64,000 nt of DNA, taken from positions 1-64,000 of the forward strand of contig NZ_PSTQ01000001.1 of NCBI RefSeq assembly GCF_002931075.1. The letters are read 5' to 3'. This document shows positions 34,597 to 42,993 of the stretch, in pieces. The notes under the pieces are model-generated. The model worked only from the letters and a program-made list of their open reading frames with translations. It had not been told where the DNA came from and searched no databases. Every line of letters begins with the position of its first letter. The stretch's first letter is position 1. Made by a program: the position numbers and the translations under genes. The stretch is from Pseudoclavibacter sp. AY1F1. GTDB taxonomy: Bacteria; Actinomycetota; Actinomycetes; Actinomycetales; Microbacteriaceae.

Positions 34597-35634
34597 ATGA
34601 ACTCGTACCTGCTCCACGCCGACGCCGATTCCTTCTTCGCGTCCGTCGCCCTGCGCGACCGGCCGGAGCTCGCGGCCAAGCCCGTCGCCGCGGTGGCGCA
34701 CCTCTTCATCGCGAGCGCCAACTATCCGGCGCGGGAGTTCGGCATCCACGCCGGCATGCTCGTGACGGAAGCGCGGGAGCTGTGCCCGCGCATCCTCCTC
34801 GTCGAGTCCTACCGGCAGGAAGTCGAGTCGGTGGGGGATTCTCTCTTCGCCCTCTTCGACTCCCTGGCGCGCGGCATCGAGCCTGGCTCGATCGAGGAGG
34901 CGTTCCTTGACGTCAGCGCCCGCACGGCGGAGGAGGCGCTGGGGGTCGCGCACGAGCTGCGGCGGCGCGCCGCGACTGAGCTGCGCATCCCGGTCAGCGT
35001 CGGCATCGGCCGCACGAAGCTCATGGCGAAGCTCGCCTCGCGCGCGGCGAAGCCGGACGGCGTGCACGTCATCGACGAGGCGCGCGAACTCGAGCTGCGC
35101 ACGGAGTTGCCGATCGGCGAGGTGTGGGGCATCGGCGCGCGCACGGAGGCGAGGCTCATCAAGCTCGGCGTCTCGCGCATCGGCGACGTGGATGTCATCC
35201 CGCGTGACGAGCTGCTGCGCGTGTGCGGGACTGGGATGGCCAGGAGGCTCTGGCGGATCCGCGCCGGCACGGATGAGGCGACGATCTCGCCCATCAGGCA
35301 CCGCACGACCCTCACCTCGGAGTCTTCGACGTCCGGTTACGCGCGCGCCGACCGAACCCCAGAGGAAGTGGTCGAGGGGTGCGTCGAGCGTGTGTGCCAT
35401 CGCGCGAGTAGGGCGGGCCTCAGTGCGACCGGTATCAAGCTGGAGCTGCGGCCGATAGGGCTCGGCCCGGTCAGGGAGAAGTACTCGGGAATCGACTCGA
35501 GCGCCTCGTTCGACGTGTGGATGCCCGTGGCGAGGAAGCTGCTAGTCGCTTCGAACACGTCCGAGCTCGAGTCTGCCAGCGTGACCCTCACGGGCCTCGT
35601 CCCAGTCGAGATGGTGCAGCCCACGCTCTTCTAA
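34597..35634 (+). CDS. Y-family DNA polymerase (DinB-like)
   Basis: 345 residues. The palm motif HADADSFFASVALRDRPELA opens the protein and the second acidic motif is SIEEAFLDVS, where the usual SIDEAFLD has Asp in place of the first Glu. Helix-hairpin-helix elements (WGIGARTEARLIKLGVSRIG and a following repeat) and a little-finger domain follow. The last residues QPTLF form a consensus beta-clamp-binding peptide. It should carry out translesion synthesis. It is not in an SOS cassette here; no clear LexA box was seen upstream. The Asp-to-Glu change may alter metal binding. Confidence 0.87.
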   Translation: MNSYLLHADADSFFASVALRDRPELAAKPVAAVAHLFIASANYPAREFGIHAGMLVTEARELCPRILLVESYRQEVESVGDSLFALFDSLARGIEPGSIEEAFLDVSARTAEEALGVAHELRRRAATELRIPVSVGIGRTKLMAKLASRAAKPDGVHVIDEARELELRTELPIGEVWGIGARTEARLIKLGVSRIGDVDVIPRDELLRVCGTGMARRLWRIRAGTDEATISPIRHRTTLTSESSTSGYARADRTPEEVVEGCVERVCHRASRAGLSATGIKLELRPIGLGPVREKYSGIDSSASFDVWMPVARKLLVASNTSELESASVTLTGLVPVEMVQPTLF

Positions 35635-35674
35635 GCCGCGCGTGCCTGGATCTGCTGCGTGCCGGTGAGGGGTG

Positions 35675-36148
35675 TCAGCCTGCGGAAAGCCATCCGCGAA
35701 CGCCATCCCACGCGCCTGGTGTGGCGTCGTCGACCGATGCGGCGAGATCCGCGATTGAGACGCCGCGCAGCGAGTCGCGCCAGGCGATCTCGGCCCTTGC
35801 CATGACCTTCGCGATGCCGCACGGCGTTGTGCAGGCCTCCGGTGGCGAGGCGAGGGGCCCCTGTTGGCGTATCTCGGTGCACCTGAAAGCGCGCTCTGGC
35901 CCATCGATAGCACGTACGACGTCGTACACGGTGATGTCCTCGGGCCGACGGGAAAGTCGGTAGCCGCCGTCGCGCCCCTCGACGGCGGCGATGATGTTGG
36001 CCTTGGAAAGCGCCTGCATGTGCTTGGCCAGGTAGGTCTTCGAGACGCCATGCAACTCGGCCAGCTGTGCAACGGGAACCGGCGCTTCGCTGGCGCTGAG
36101 GACGGCGCAGCAGTGGAGGCCCCACTCGACCCCCGCGGACATCTTCAC
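35675..36148 (-). CDS. Rrf2-family regulator with a three-cysteine cluster
   Basis: 157 residues from the GTG at 36148, giving the usual MKMS-GVEW-LHCC start; an in-frame ATG at 36160 would add four residues. The winged helix (VPVAQLAELHGVSKTYLAKH) is followed by a segment with three cysteines (RCTEIRQQ ... ACTTPC), placed as in Fe-S or thiol-based Rrf2 sensors such as NsrR and IscR. It is divergent from an NAD(P)-binding reductase gene and shares palindromic sites with it. It probably senses redox or electrophile stress and represses the reductase. Confidence 0.85.
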   Translation of the reverse strand: MKMSAGVEWGLHCCAVLSASEAPVPVAQLAELHGVSKTYLAKHMQALSKANIIAAVEGRDGGYRLSRRPEDITVYDVVRAIDGPERAFRCTEIRQQGPLASPPEACTTPCGIAKVMARAEIAWRDSLRGVSIADLAASVDDATPGAWDGVRGWLSAG

Positions 36149-36160
36149 GTCTCCGATCAT

Positions 36161-36216
36161 ACTCGGATACGTGTTGTCTGTGTATGCTCGAGTACGCGGA
36201 TAAAAGTTATCCGAGT
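36161..36216. promoter_or_regulatory. Candidate Rrf2 operator between divergent genes
   Basis: GGATAAAAGTTATCC (about 36198-36212) is an interrupted palindrome, followed by GAG. A second half, ACTCGGATA, which is the complement of TATCCGAGT, lies at 36161-36169 beside the Rrf2 start. Spacing of about three helical turns would allow control of both genes. Confidence 0.6.
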
Positions 36217-36232
36217 TAGCGAGGGAGTCATC

Positions 36233-36967
36233 ATGCGCATCGCAATCGCCGGATCCACCGGTCTCGTCGGCCGCAACGTCGTTCACGAAGCTGCCGCCGC
36301 AGGCCACGACGTCGTCGAACTGTCGCGCCAGAACGGCGTCGATCTCACGTCATCAGAGGGACTCGCTGAGCGCCTCGCCGGCGTCGACGCAGTCATCGAC
36401 GTCACCCAGAGCCCAACACTCGACGAGGCTGAATCAACGCAGTTCTTCACCACCGTTGCCGGCAACCTCGGCGACGCGGCGAAAACCGCCGGAGTCGCCC
36501 GCACCGTCACGCTCTCGATCATCGGCATCGATCAAGTTCCCGACTACGGCTACTACGTAGCCAAGCTCGCCCAGGAGCAAACGGCAGTCGCGCACGGACC
36601 GGACGCGTGCATCCTGCGAGCCGCCCAGTTCCTCGAGTTCCCAGGGCAGATGCTGGACTGGAACCGAGACGGCGACAAGGTGGTCATCCCAGAGCTCAAG
36701 ACCCAGCCGGTGGCCGTCACCGAGATCGCGAGCCTCCTGGTGCAGATCGCTGACGGGCGCGTCGACGAAGCGCTTGTCGAACTCGCCGGCCCGGAAGCGG
36801 GGGAGCTGACCGACTTCGTGCGCAGTGTCGCCGCGGCGCGCGGCACCGAGGTCGAGGTTGTCGGCGTGCGCGCCAGCGAAGGAATGGCGGACGGAGCGTG
36901 CCTGCCTGGGGCCGGCGCTAGAATCGCCGGCCCGGGATTCAGCGAATGGCTCGCCGGTCAGGCCTAG
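36233..36967 (+). CDS. NmrA-like NAD(P)-binding oxidoreductase
   Basis: 244 residues. Rossmann motif GSTGLVGRNVVHEAAAAGHD at the N-terminus, an active-site-like YYVAKLAQE, and a C-terminal part that matches atypical short-chain dehydrogenases of the NmrA/SDR_a5 type. GGGAG precedes the ATG. Controlled from the shared region with the Rrf2 regulator, it may reduce quinones or other electrophiles; the substrate is not evident. Confidence 0.83.
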   Translation: MRIAIAGSTGLVGRNVVHEAAAAGHDVVELSRQNGVDLTSSEGLAERLAGVDAVIDVTQSPTLDEAESTQFFTTVAGNLGDAAKTAGVARTVTLSIIGIDQVPDYGYYVAKLAQEQTAVAHGPDACILRAAQFLEFPGQMLDWNRDGDKVVIPELKTQPVAVTEIASLLVQIADGRVDEALVELAGPEAGELTDFVRSVAAARGTEVEVVGVRASEGMADGACLPGAGARIAGPGFSEWLAGQA

Positions 36968-37067
36968 GCACCGCCATCGTCGCCTCGCCGTTTCGCCCGC
37001 CCGCCGCCCTGCCTCTACGCTGAACTGCAGATCGCGGGATGCGCGAGCGGACGAGACGAGGACCTGG

Positions 37068-38249
37068 ATGACAAGCAGCACCTCGCCGCGCGAGGGCATC
37101 CTTCGCCCCATCTCGGCCGGCGTCGTCTCGGCACTCGTCGCGTTCACGAGCTCGTTCATCGTGGTGCTGACCGGTCTCACCGCCGTCGGGGCGAGCCCAG
37201 ACCAAGCGTCGAGCGGGCTCCTCGCAGTGAGCGTCACGATGGGCCTCGGCTGCATCGTCCTCGCGACCTGGACCCGCCTGCCGATCACCGTCGCGTGGTC
37301 GACGCCAGGAGCTGCGCTGCTCGCCGCGACGGGAACCGTAGAGGGCGGCTGGCCCGTCGCAGTCGGCGCCTTCCTCATCACGGGAATCCTCATCGTCGTC
37401 ACGGGGCTCATTCCGCAGCTCGGTGCACTCGTGTCCCGCATCCCCGTCTCCGTCGCGCAGGCCATGCTCGCCGGGGTGCTGTTCCAGCTCTGCCTCGGCC
37501 CGATCACGGGCATGGCGGAGAACCCGCTTGCCGTCGCGCCCGTCGTCGTGGCCTGGCTGCTGGCCCTGCGCTTCCTGCCGCGCTGGGCGGCGCCGATCTC
37601 GTTCCTCGTCGCCGCCATCGTCATCGGCGTGCACATCGTCTCGTCGGGGGCGTCGATCAGCGCCGCCGACCTTACACCCCGTGTTCAGTTCACGGCGCCA
37701 GAATTCTCCGTCACCGGGATGGTCGGCATCGCGCTCCCGCTGTACCTCGTGACGATGGCGTCGCAGAACGTGCCTGGCGTCGCCGTCATGAAGGGCCTCG
37801 GCTACGAGGTCCCATGGCGCCGGTCGCTCCTCGCAACCGGTATCGGCACCGTTGTCGGCGCCCCCGCCGGCGGGCACGCCATCAACCTCGCTGCCATCAG
37901 CGCAGCCCTCGCCGCGGGCCCGGAGGCAGGCGACGACCGCTCGAGGCGGTGGATCGCGAGCGTCACGAACGGGGTTGTTGTCATCATCCTCGGCGTCGCC
38001 TCCGCCGCATTCGGGACGCTCGTGCTGCTGGCCCCCGCGGGCGTCATCGCGGCCGTCGCGGGGCTTGCGCTCATCGGAACGCTGGCTGCGTCGCTCAAGG
38101 CTGCGCTTGCGGAGACGGGCGAGCTCGTGCCGGCCGTCGTCGCGTTCGCGACCGCCGCATCCGGCATCGCTATCGGCGGCGTCAGCGCGGCGTTCTGGGC
38201 GCTCGTGGCGGGCCTCATCGTGCGCTTCGTCGTGCGGCCCCGCACCTAG
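37068..38249 (+). CDS. BenE-family benzoate/H+ symporter-like transporter
   Basis: 393 residues with about twelve membrane helices. Family features include ITVAWSTPGAALLAATG early on and LYLVTMASQNVPGVAVMKGL and GAPAGGHAINLAAISAALAA in the second half, all typical of BenE. It is a single-gene unit; no aromatic degradation genes are nearby, so the substrate may not be benzoate. ATG at 37068 chosen because the upstream open frame has no membrane or family character. Confidence 0.87.
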   Translation: MTSSTSPREGILRPISAGVVSALVAFTSSFIVVLTGLTAVGASPDQASSGLLAVSVTMGLGCIVLATWTRLPITVAWSTPGAALLAATGTVEGGWPVAVGAFLITGILIVVTGLIPQLGALVSRIPVSVAQAMLAGVLFQLCLGPITGMAENPLAVAPVVVAWLLALRFLPRWAAPISFLVAAIVIGVHIVSSGASISAADLTPRVQFTAPEFSVTGMVGIALPLYLVTMASQNVPGVAVMKGLGYEVPWRRSLLATGIGTVVGAPAGGHAINLAAISAALAAGPEAGDDRSRRWIASVTNGVVVIILGVASAAFGTLVLLAPAGVIAAVAGLALIGTLAASLKAALAETGELVPAVVAFATAASGIAIGGVSAAFWALVAGLIVRFVVRPRT

Positions 38250-38269
38250 GTGGCCCGCCCAGCCGCACG

Positions 38270-38542
38270 CTAGTCGTTACGCGGTGCCGTGAGGCGCACG
38301 ATGACGAGGTACGCGGCGAGCGAGACGATGGCGCCCACGATCGCCGAGGTCCAGTTCGGCAGCGAGAACGGGTTGCTGGTGCTGCTCCAGAACAGGACGC
38401 TGCCGAGCCAGCCGCCGAAGAGCGCGCCGAGGGCGCCGACGAAGAGGGGAGCCACCCAGTCGTCCTGCTTGCGGGTCGGTAAGAAGCGCTTCGCGACCAC
38501 CCCCGCGAGCAGACCGATGGCGAGGAAGGCGAAGTAGCTCAC
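38270..38542 (-). CDS. GlsB/YeaQ/YmgE-like small membrane protein
   Basis: 90 residues with three membrane helices and the Gly-rich pattern LAIGLLAGVVAKRFLP ... GALGALFGGWLGSVLF of the transglycosylase-associated (PF04226) family. The GTG start overlaps the stop of the upstream CDF transporter (GTGA), making it translationally coupled to it. Often linked to envelope stress; the molecular role is unknown. Confidence 0.8.
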   Translation of the reverse strand: MSYFAFLAIGLLAGVVAKRFLPTRKQDDWVAPLFVGALGALFGGWLGSVLFWSSTSNPFSLPNWTSAIVGAIVSLAAYLVIVRLTAPRND

Positions 38543-39522
38543 GCGTGCTCCTGGGATTCGGGGGATGATTTGATGGGCTTGAGCTCCCGGTAGGCAAATG
38601 ACGGGATGTCTGCGACCGGAACCAGGACAACGTCCTGCAGCTTCCAATCCAGCTCACGACAATCCTCCGTGAGTTGCTCCAGTTCCGCCAACTCGAGCGC
38701 GTGGCCTTCAAGGGGGACGACGAAGACTTCCGCCTGCAGCTCGTGCCCTTGGTCTCGCACCCGGCAGCCGACCCGCGCGACCCACTGGCGGGCATCCACG
38801 AGGGAATTCAGCCGCCCGGCGAGCGGATGAGGGCGTTCGCCGTCATACGTGCGCGCCTGCTCGTCCATGAGGTCGAGGACGGCGATGCGGAGGTTGCGCA
38901 CCCCGTCGTACATGATGCTCGCTGAGATGAAGAGCGCGGCGACCGAGTCCAGCCACCAGAGGCCGATGCCGATGCCGGCAACGCCGACCGCAGAGCCGAC
39001 GGCGGTCTGCCAATCAGCCTTGTTCATGTCGGCGTCGGCGTACAGGACCTTGTCGTGCAGCTTCGAAGCGAGCTTCATCTTGCGGTGCCCGATGATGACT
39101 GGGGGCCACGCGATGAACAGCATGACGCCGATCATCAACCACCCCAGCCAGATCTGCAGCCCGAACAGCTCGACGGAGCCGATCGTCGGATGCTCCTGCG
39201 CGAGAAGCCCGGAGCTCGAGTCGACGATGAGGAACACAGCCATCGACGTCAGCGCGATCCCGGAGACGAGATGCCCGATCGCCACTGCCCTGTGGTAGCC
39301 GTACGGGTGCTCCACCGTCGCCGCCTTGCGGCTGATGCGAGCGGCTATGAGGAACGCGAACGGTGGGATGAATGACAGCAGGTCTTCGAGCCAGGCCGCC
39401 TTCATCGCCTGAGAATTGCCGAGCACGAGGTAGACGAGCGTAACCGTGACAGCCAGGAAGCCGATCGTGATCCATTCGAGCCGGATCGCCTGACGCCGCA
39501 CCTCGTCGCTCGAGTCGCTCAT
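38539..39522 (-). CDS. Cation diffusion facilitator (CDF) metal transporter
   Basis: 327 residues with about five or six membrane helices. HPYGYHRAVAIGHLVSGIAL and YADADMNKADWQTAVGSAVG carry the His/Asp metal-site residues of the CDF family. A cytoplasmic C-terminal domain (about 225-327) follows. It probably exports a divalent metal such as zinc, manganese or iron in exchange for protons. It overlaps the lipoprotein gene upstream (ATGA) and the small membrane protein downstream. Confidence 0.87.
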   Translation of the reverse strand: MSDSSDEVRRQAIRLEWITIGFLAVTVTLVYLVLGNSQAMKAAWLEDLLSFIPPFAFLIAARISRKAATVEHPYGYHRAVAIGHLVSGIALTSMAVFLIVDSSSGLLAQEHPTIGSVELFGLQIWLGWLMIGVMLFIAWPPVIIGHRKMKLASKLHDKVLYADADMNKADWQTAVGSAVGVAGIGIGLWWLDSVAALFISASIMYDGVRNLRIAVLDLMDEQARTYDGERPHPLAGRLNSLVDARQWVARVGCRVRDQGHELQAEVFVVPLEGHALELAELEQLTEDCRELDWKLQDVVLVPVADIPSFAYRELKPIKSSPESQEHA

Positions 39523-40025
39523 GAGGTCGCCTCGGCGAGGTACGTCTCGAGCTCTACGAGGAACGCGTTCTCGCCCATCGGCGTGAGCATCACGTGGGAG
39601 ATTTTGCCGCCCGCCGAGTCCTCCGTCTCCAGGAACGGTCTCGTCGAGCCGGCCTCGTCCACGTAGGGGGAATCGTCGCGGAACCCTGCGACCGCAAGGT
39701 CCAGGTTTCCGTCTTCGAGTCCTTGCACGAGGGCAGCTTCTGAGCCCGCGACCCAGGTGACGGATGCATTGAGTTCGTCAGCAAATCCCTCGACGAGCTC
39801 GACTTCGACGCCCGTCGGTTCAGCACCCGCGGCAAGATGCGTGAACGGCGGATTGTGTGAGATCCCGACCCGCAACTCACCGCCGCGCACCCGCTCAAGC
39901 GTTCCGTCCGGGTCGCTTGGGACGCGCATCCCGCATCCCGCGACCAGCACGGCGACGAGGGCCGCCGTGACCAACGCGGCGATCACCCGCCCTATCCTCC
40001 TCAACCCTCCAACGCGCAGAGCCAT
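39519..40025 (-). CDS. Short solute-binding-like lipoprotein paired with the CDF transporter
   Basis: 168 residues. A signal peptide ends at a lipobox VLVAGC (about residue 31), so it is a membrane-anchored lipoprotein. The mature part has the first lobe of a family-3 solute-binding protein (RGGELRVGISHNPPFTHLAA, GVEVELVEGFADELNASVTW, GNLDLAVAGFRDDSPYV). It then goes straight to the C-terminal segment, lacking the second lobe. No ABC permease is nearby; the gene overlaps the CDF gene, suggesting a metal-related sensing or delivery role. Confidence 0.75.
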   Translation of the reverse strand: MALRVGGLRRIGRVIAALVTAALVAVLVAGCGMRVPSDPDGTLERVRGGELRVGISHNPPFTHLAAGAEPTGVEVELVEGFADELNASVTWVAGSEAALVQGLEDGNLDLAVAGFRDDSPYVDEAGSTRPFLETEDSAGGKISHVMLTPMGENAFLVELETYLAEATS

Positions 40026-40034
40026 ACCCCGAGC

Positions 40035-40913
40035 CTATGATTCGTCGCTGTGGCTGCGCTCAGCGCTCGCGGAATTGCCCGGTTCGTGGACGACGACGCA
40101 CGGCTCGTCACCGACGCCGCCCTTGAGGAGGCCCTGATCCCGGAACGCCTGCAGCCAGCCGACCATCGGCCACGCCGACCAGCGTTCCCTGAAGAGGTTC
40201 GCGTTCCGTGCTATGTCGTGGAGGTGCTGAACCGGCGGGTTCGAGGTGGGATGCCACTGGTGGTACGCGCGTGCGCCACCGACCCAGGCGAGCCCCGCCC
40301 CTGCCTGCGAAGCGACGCGGGCGAAGTCCGTGTCCTCGGCTCCGTAGCCTCGGTAGCCCTCGTGGAAGCCGCCGATGCTGCGCCAGGTGTCGGCGGTCAC
40401 GGCGAAGGAGAGCGACCAGAAGAGATTGCTGTCGGTGCCAGGTTGCACCTCGCCGGGTGTCGGGGCAGGACGGGCGGTGTGCGGAGCATCCTTCAGCTCA
40501 ACGCGTTCGGCGTCGTAACCGTTCGGCCCGGGAGGCTCAAGGTACGTCACCGGCCCGCTGAGCAAGCACGATGCCCATCGATCATCGCGCGCGGTGTCCT
40601 GGTATGCCTCGACGAGCCCACGACCCGGGATGCAGTCGACGTCGAGGAACACGAGCAGCTCGGCACCCCGCTGGAGCGCGACCCGCGCGCCTTCGTTGCG
40701 TGCCGCCGCGAGCGGGAGCGCGCTTGCCTGGGCGGGCATCTCGACGATGATTCCCGGGAGAAGGCCGTCGGAGATGAGCTCAGCGATCTGGGGGTCATCC
40801 ATGGCCACGACGATGGCGTCATCCACCGGCACCGACTGTCGGAGGAGCCCTCGTCGCTGCTCGAGCAGGTGTCGATGGCGCCCGTGTGCCACCGTGATCG
40901 TCGCGGTCCTCAT
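40035..40913 (-). CDS. Family 2 glycosyltransferase
   Basis: 292 residues. AARNEGARVALQRGAELLVFLDVDC carries the GT-A nucleotide-binding motif with DVD, and GFHEGYRGYGAEDTDFARVA is the C-terminal galactosyltransferase-like motif ending in the ED that binds the acceptor. It is the last of four glycosyltransferase genes joined by ATGA overlaps. It should add a sugar to a cell-surface glycan or glycolipid made by the cluster. Confidence 0.85.
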   Translation of the reverse strand: MRTATITVAHGRHRHLLEQRRGLLRQSVPVDDAIVVAMDDPQIAELISDGLLPGIIVEMPAQASALPLAAARNEGARVALQRGAELLVFLDVDCIPGRGLVEAYQDTARDDRWASCLLSGPVTYLEPPGPNGYDAERVELKDAPHTARPAPTPGEVQPGTDSNLFWSLSFAVTADTWRSIGGFHEGYRGYGAEDTDFARVASQAGAGLAWVGGARAYHQWHPTSNPPVQHLHDIARNANLFRERWSAWPMVGWLQAFRDQGLLKGGVGDEPCVVVHEPGNSASAERSHSDES

Positions 40914-41929
40914 CGGCGTGCCAAGCGGTCAAGCAGCGCGGCGGCGCGCAGCGCCCCGGCACCGTCGTTCCACGCCGCCCAGTTCCGGCCGTCGAGCCCT
41001 GCAGCTGTTTCCAGGAGCGACGCCCAGTCGTCTCGTTCGAAGGTGTCGGTGACGATGACAGGCAGCTCGGGCGTCGATGCGAGCACCTGCGCGGCCGCGA
41101 ACTGCTCGTCGTGGGGCCGATCCTGGGGCACGACGATGGCGGGCACCTGCGCGGCCGCGACGTCGGCGATCGACCCTTGGCCGGCGTGCGTGATGACGAG
41201 GGATGCTTCGCGGATGCGCGGGCCCGGGTCGGCGACTCGGTTCCCTGGCGTGGTGCCGATCTCGTCCCACTCGACGCCTGGGGTCTGCCGTTTGGCCTCG
41301 CGGATCTGAGCTGAGGACATGCCTCCTCCGCCGACCCCCGCCAGTACCAGGACACGCGTGATGGGGCCAGGCCCTCGACCGGGCGAGCGTTGGGCAGCGG
41401 AGATCGAGCCGACCGCATGCAGTCGGGCGAGCACGCGGGATGATGCTCCAGGCAGCATCCCCTCGGCGCTCGCCGGCCAGGCGGCCAGGATCGCGTCGGA
41501 GAGGCCGAAGCCGAGCGTGTGCGCCGCGTCGGTGCGCACGCCGGGCAGTGCCACTGAGACGACGGGCACGCCGTGCAGACGCGCGAGGGCGGCGACCTCC
41601 ACGGAGACGTCGGAGACGAAGAGCGTCGGTTCGGTGTCTGCGATCCACGCCGAGATGCGGGCCATGCGTCGGCGCATGCCCTCGTCGTCGACGGGCGCCC
41701 AATGCAGGGCACCGTTGGCCGTGGGCTCGAGCGGCGAGACGGCGAGATCGTCGCGCTCGAGCCGGATCCACGGGCCCAGCCATGCCTCCGGCTTGGGGAG
41801 GGTCGAGAGCCCCGTCACCGGGGTCGTGCACTCCCGTGCGATGGCCAGTGCGCGCCTCGCGTGCCCTCCGCCCTGATGGTGCACGTAGTAGCCGATGCTC
41901 CCGGCACCGGGCGAGCCTGTCTCGGTCAT
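40910..41929 (-). CDS. GT-B (MurG/UGT-like) glycosyltransferase
   Basis: 339 residues from ATG 41929. YYVHHQGGGHARRALAIARE is the Gly/His-rich N-terminal acceptor loop. The C-terminal lobe has LVITHAGQGSIADVAAAQVP and IVVPQDRPHDEQFAAAQVL, the donor-binding signature of UDP-sugar transferases of the MurG/UGT fold. Both ends overlap the neighbouring transferase genes. Donor and acceptor unknown. Confidence 0.85.
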   Translation of the reverse strand: MTETGSPGAGSIGYYVHHQGGGHARRALAIARECTTPVTGLSTLPKPEAWLGPWIRLERDDLAVSPLEPTANGALHWAPVDDEGMRRRMARISAWIADTEPTLFVSDVSVEVAALARLHGVPVVSVALPGVRTDAAHTLGFGLSDAILAAWPASAEGMLPGASSRVLARLHAVGSISAAQRSPGRGPGPITRVLVLAGVGGGGMSSAQIREAKRQTPGVEWDEIGTTPGNRVADPGPRIREASLVITHAGQGSIADVAAAQVPAIVVPQDRPHDEQFAAAQVLASTPELPVIVTDTFERDDWASLLETAAGLDGRNWAAWNDGAGALRAAALLDRLARR

Positions 41930-42993
41930 GCCGCTTCCCGCCTTTCCACCTGGGCGCCGAGCAGCGCCTCGTATTCGTCGACCATCCGCACGAGGGAGCA
42001 GAAGGCCACAGCCCGACGCCTGGCACCTTCTCGAGGTAGCCCTGCCGCCTCGAGAAGCGCGGCGGCCAGCGCCGGCACATCGTCGGGTGCCGCGAGCCTG
42101 CCGCTGTGCTCGTCGATGATCTGGGGCAGCGCGCCCCTGTCGAACGCAGCCACGGGTGTGCCCGCGGCGAGTGACTCTGCTGCGACAAGCCCGTAGGGCT
42201 CGTCCCACCTCGGCGTCACGATTGTCACGCTTGCCCGGCCGAGGTGCTCGAAGAGGGTCGCGTGGTCGAGGTGCCCGAGGTAGCGGATTCGGGGGCCGAG
42301 GCGTGGCCGGATGGCGCTTTCGAAGTAGTCGGCGTCGAAGATGGGCCCCGCGATGTCCAGGGCCGTCCCGGCGTGGACCGCGGCGTCGATGGCAAGCTCC
42401 AAGCCCTTCTCCGGCACGATGCGGCCCGACCAGAAGGCGGCCCCGCCGCCCGGTCCGGGCTGCAGTCGCTCGGTGTCGACGCCGTTGAGGATCACCTCGC
42501 AGTCGACGCTCGCCGCCCAGGCGTCCCGCATGTGCTGGCTGACGGCGATGAAGGTCCCAGTCGAGCCGCCAATGCGCACGGCGGACTCGATCCAGCCGAC
42601 GGGGGGCGTGTGCAGGGTCGTGAAGAACGGCACCTCGAGGAGGCCCGACATCGCGACGGGAAGGTGGTGGATGCTGACGTTGAGGACCGCGTCGAAGCGT
42701 GCTGGGGCCGTGCGCGCGAGGTCCAGCATGAGTGCGAGGTAGGCATGATGCTCGTGCATCCACTCGATCGGCATCGCGCCGACGTCGCGGCGGGCCATCT
42801 CACTCATCGTGAAGCTCTGCACGGCGAGATGCTCGACGCCGAGCGCTGGGTCGGAGCCCGGGGCCGCGAAGAGCGTCACCTCGTGGCCGCGACGCTTGAG
42901 CTCGAGGATGAGCGCGTGCGTGTGCGATTCGAGCCCGCCCGCGAATGGCTCGCTGATGGGGAAGCGCGAGGGGCCGATGATGCAGATCCTCAA
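41926..42993 (-). CDS. GT4-family glycosyltransferase
   Basis: 355 residues. GPSRFPISEPFAGGLESHTH is the N-terminal Gly-rich loop and the C-terminal half carries FWSGRIVPEKGLELAIDAAV and PRWDEPYGLVAAESLAAGTP with the ExxxxxxxE motif of GT4 retaining transferases. It overlaps the genes on both sides. Part of a surface-glycan assembly operon. Confidence 0.88.
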   Translation of the reverse strand: MRICIIGPSRFPISEPFAGGLESHTHALILELKRRGHEVTLFAAPGSDPALGVEHLAVQSFTMSEMARRDVGAMPIEWMHEHHAYLALMLDLARTAPARFDAVLNVSIHHLPVAMSGLLEVPFFTTLHTPPVGWIESAVRIGGSTGTFIAVSQHMRDAWAASVDCEVILNGVDTERLQPGPGGGAAFWSGRIVPEKGLELAIDAAVHAGTALDIAGPIFDADYFESAIRPRLGPRIRYLGHLDHATLFEHLGRASVTIVTPRWDEPYGLVAAESLAAGTPVAAFDRGALPQIIDEHSGRLAAPDDVPALAAALLEAAGLPREGARRRAVAFCSLVRMVDEYEALLGAQVERREAA

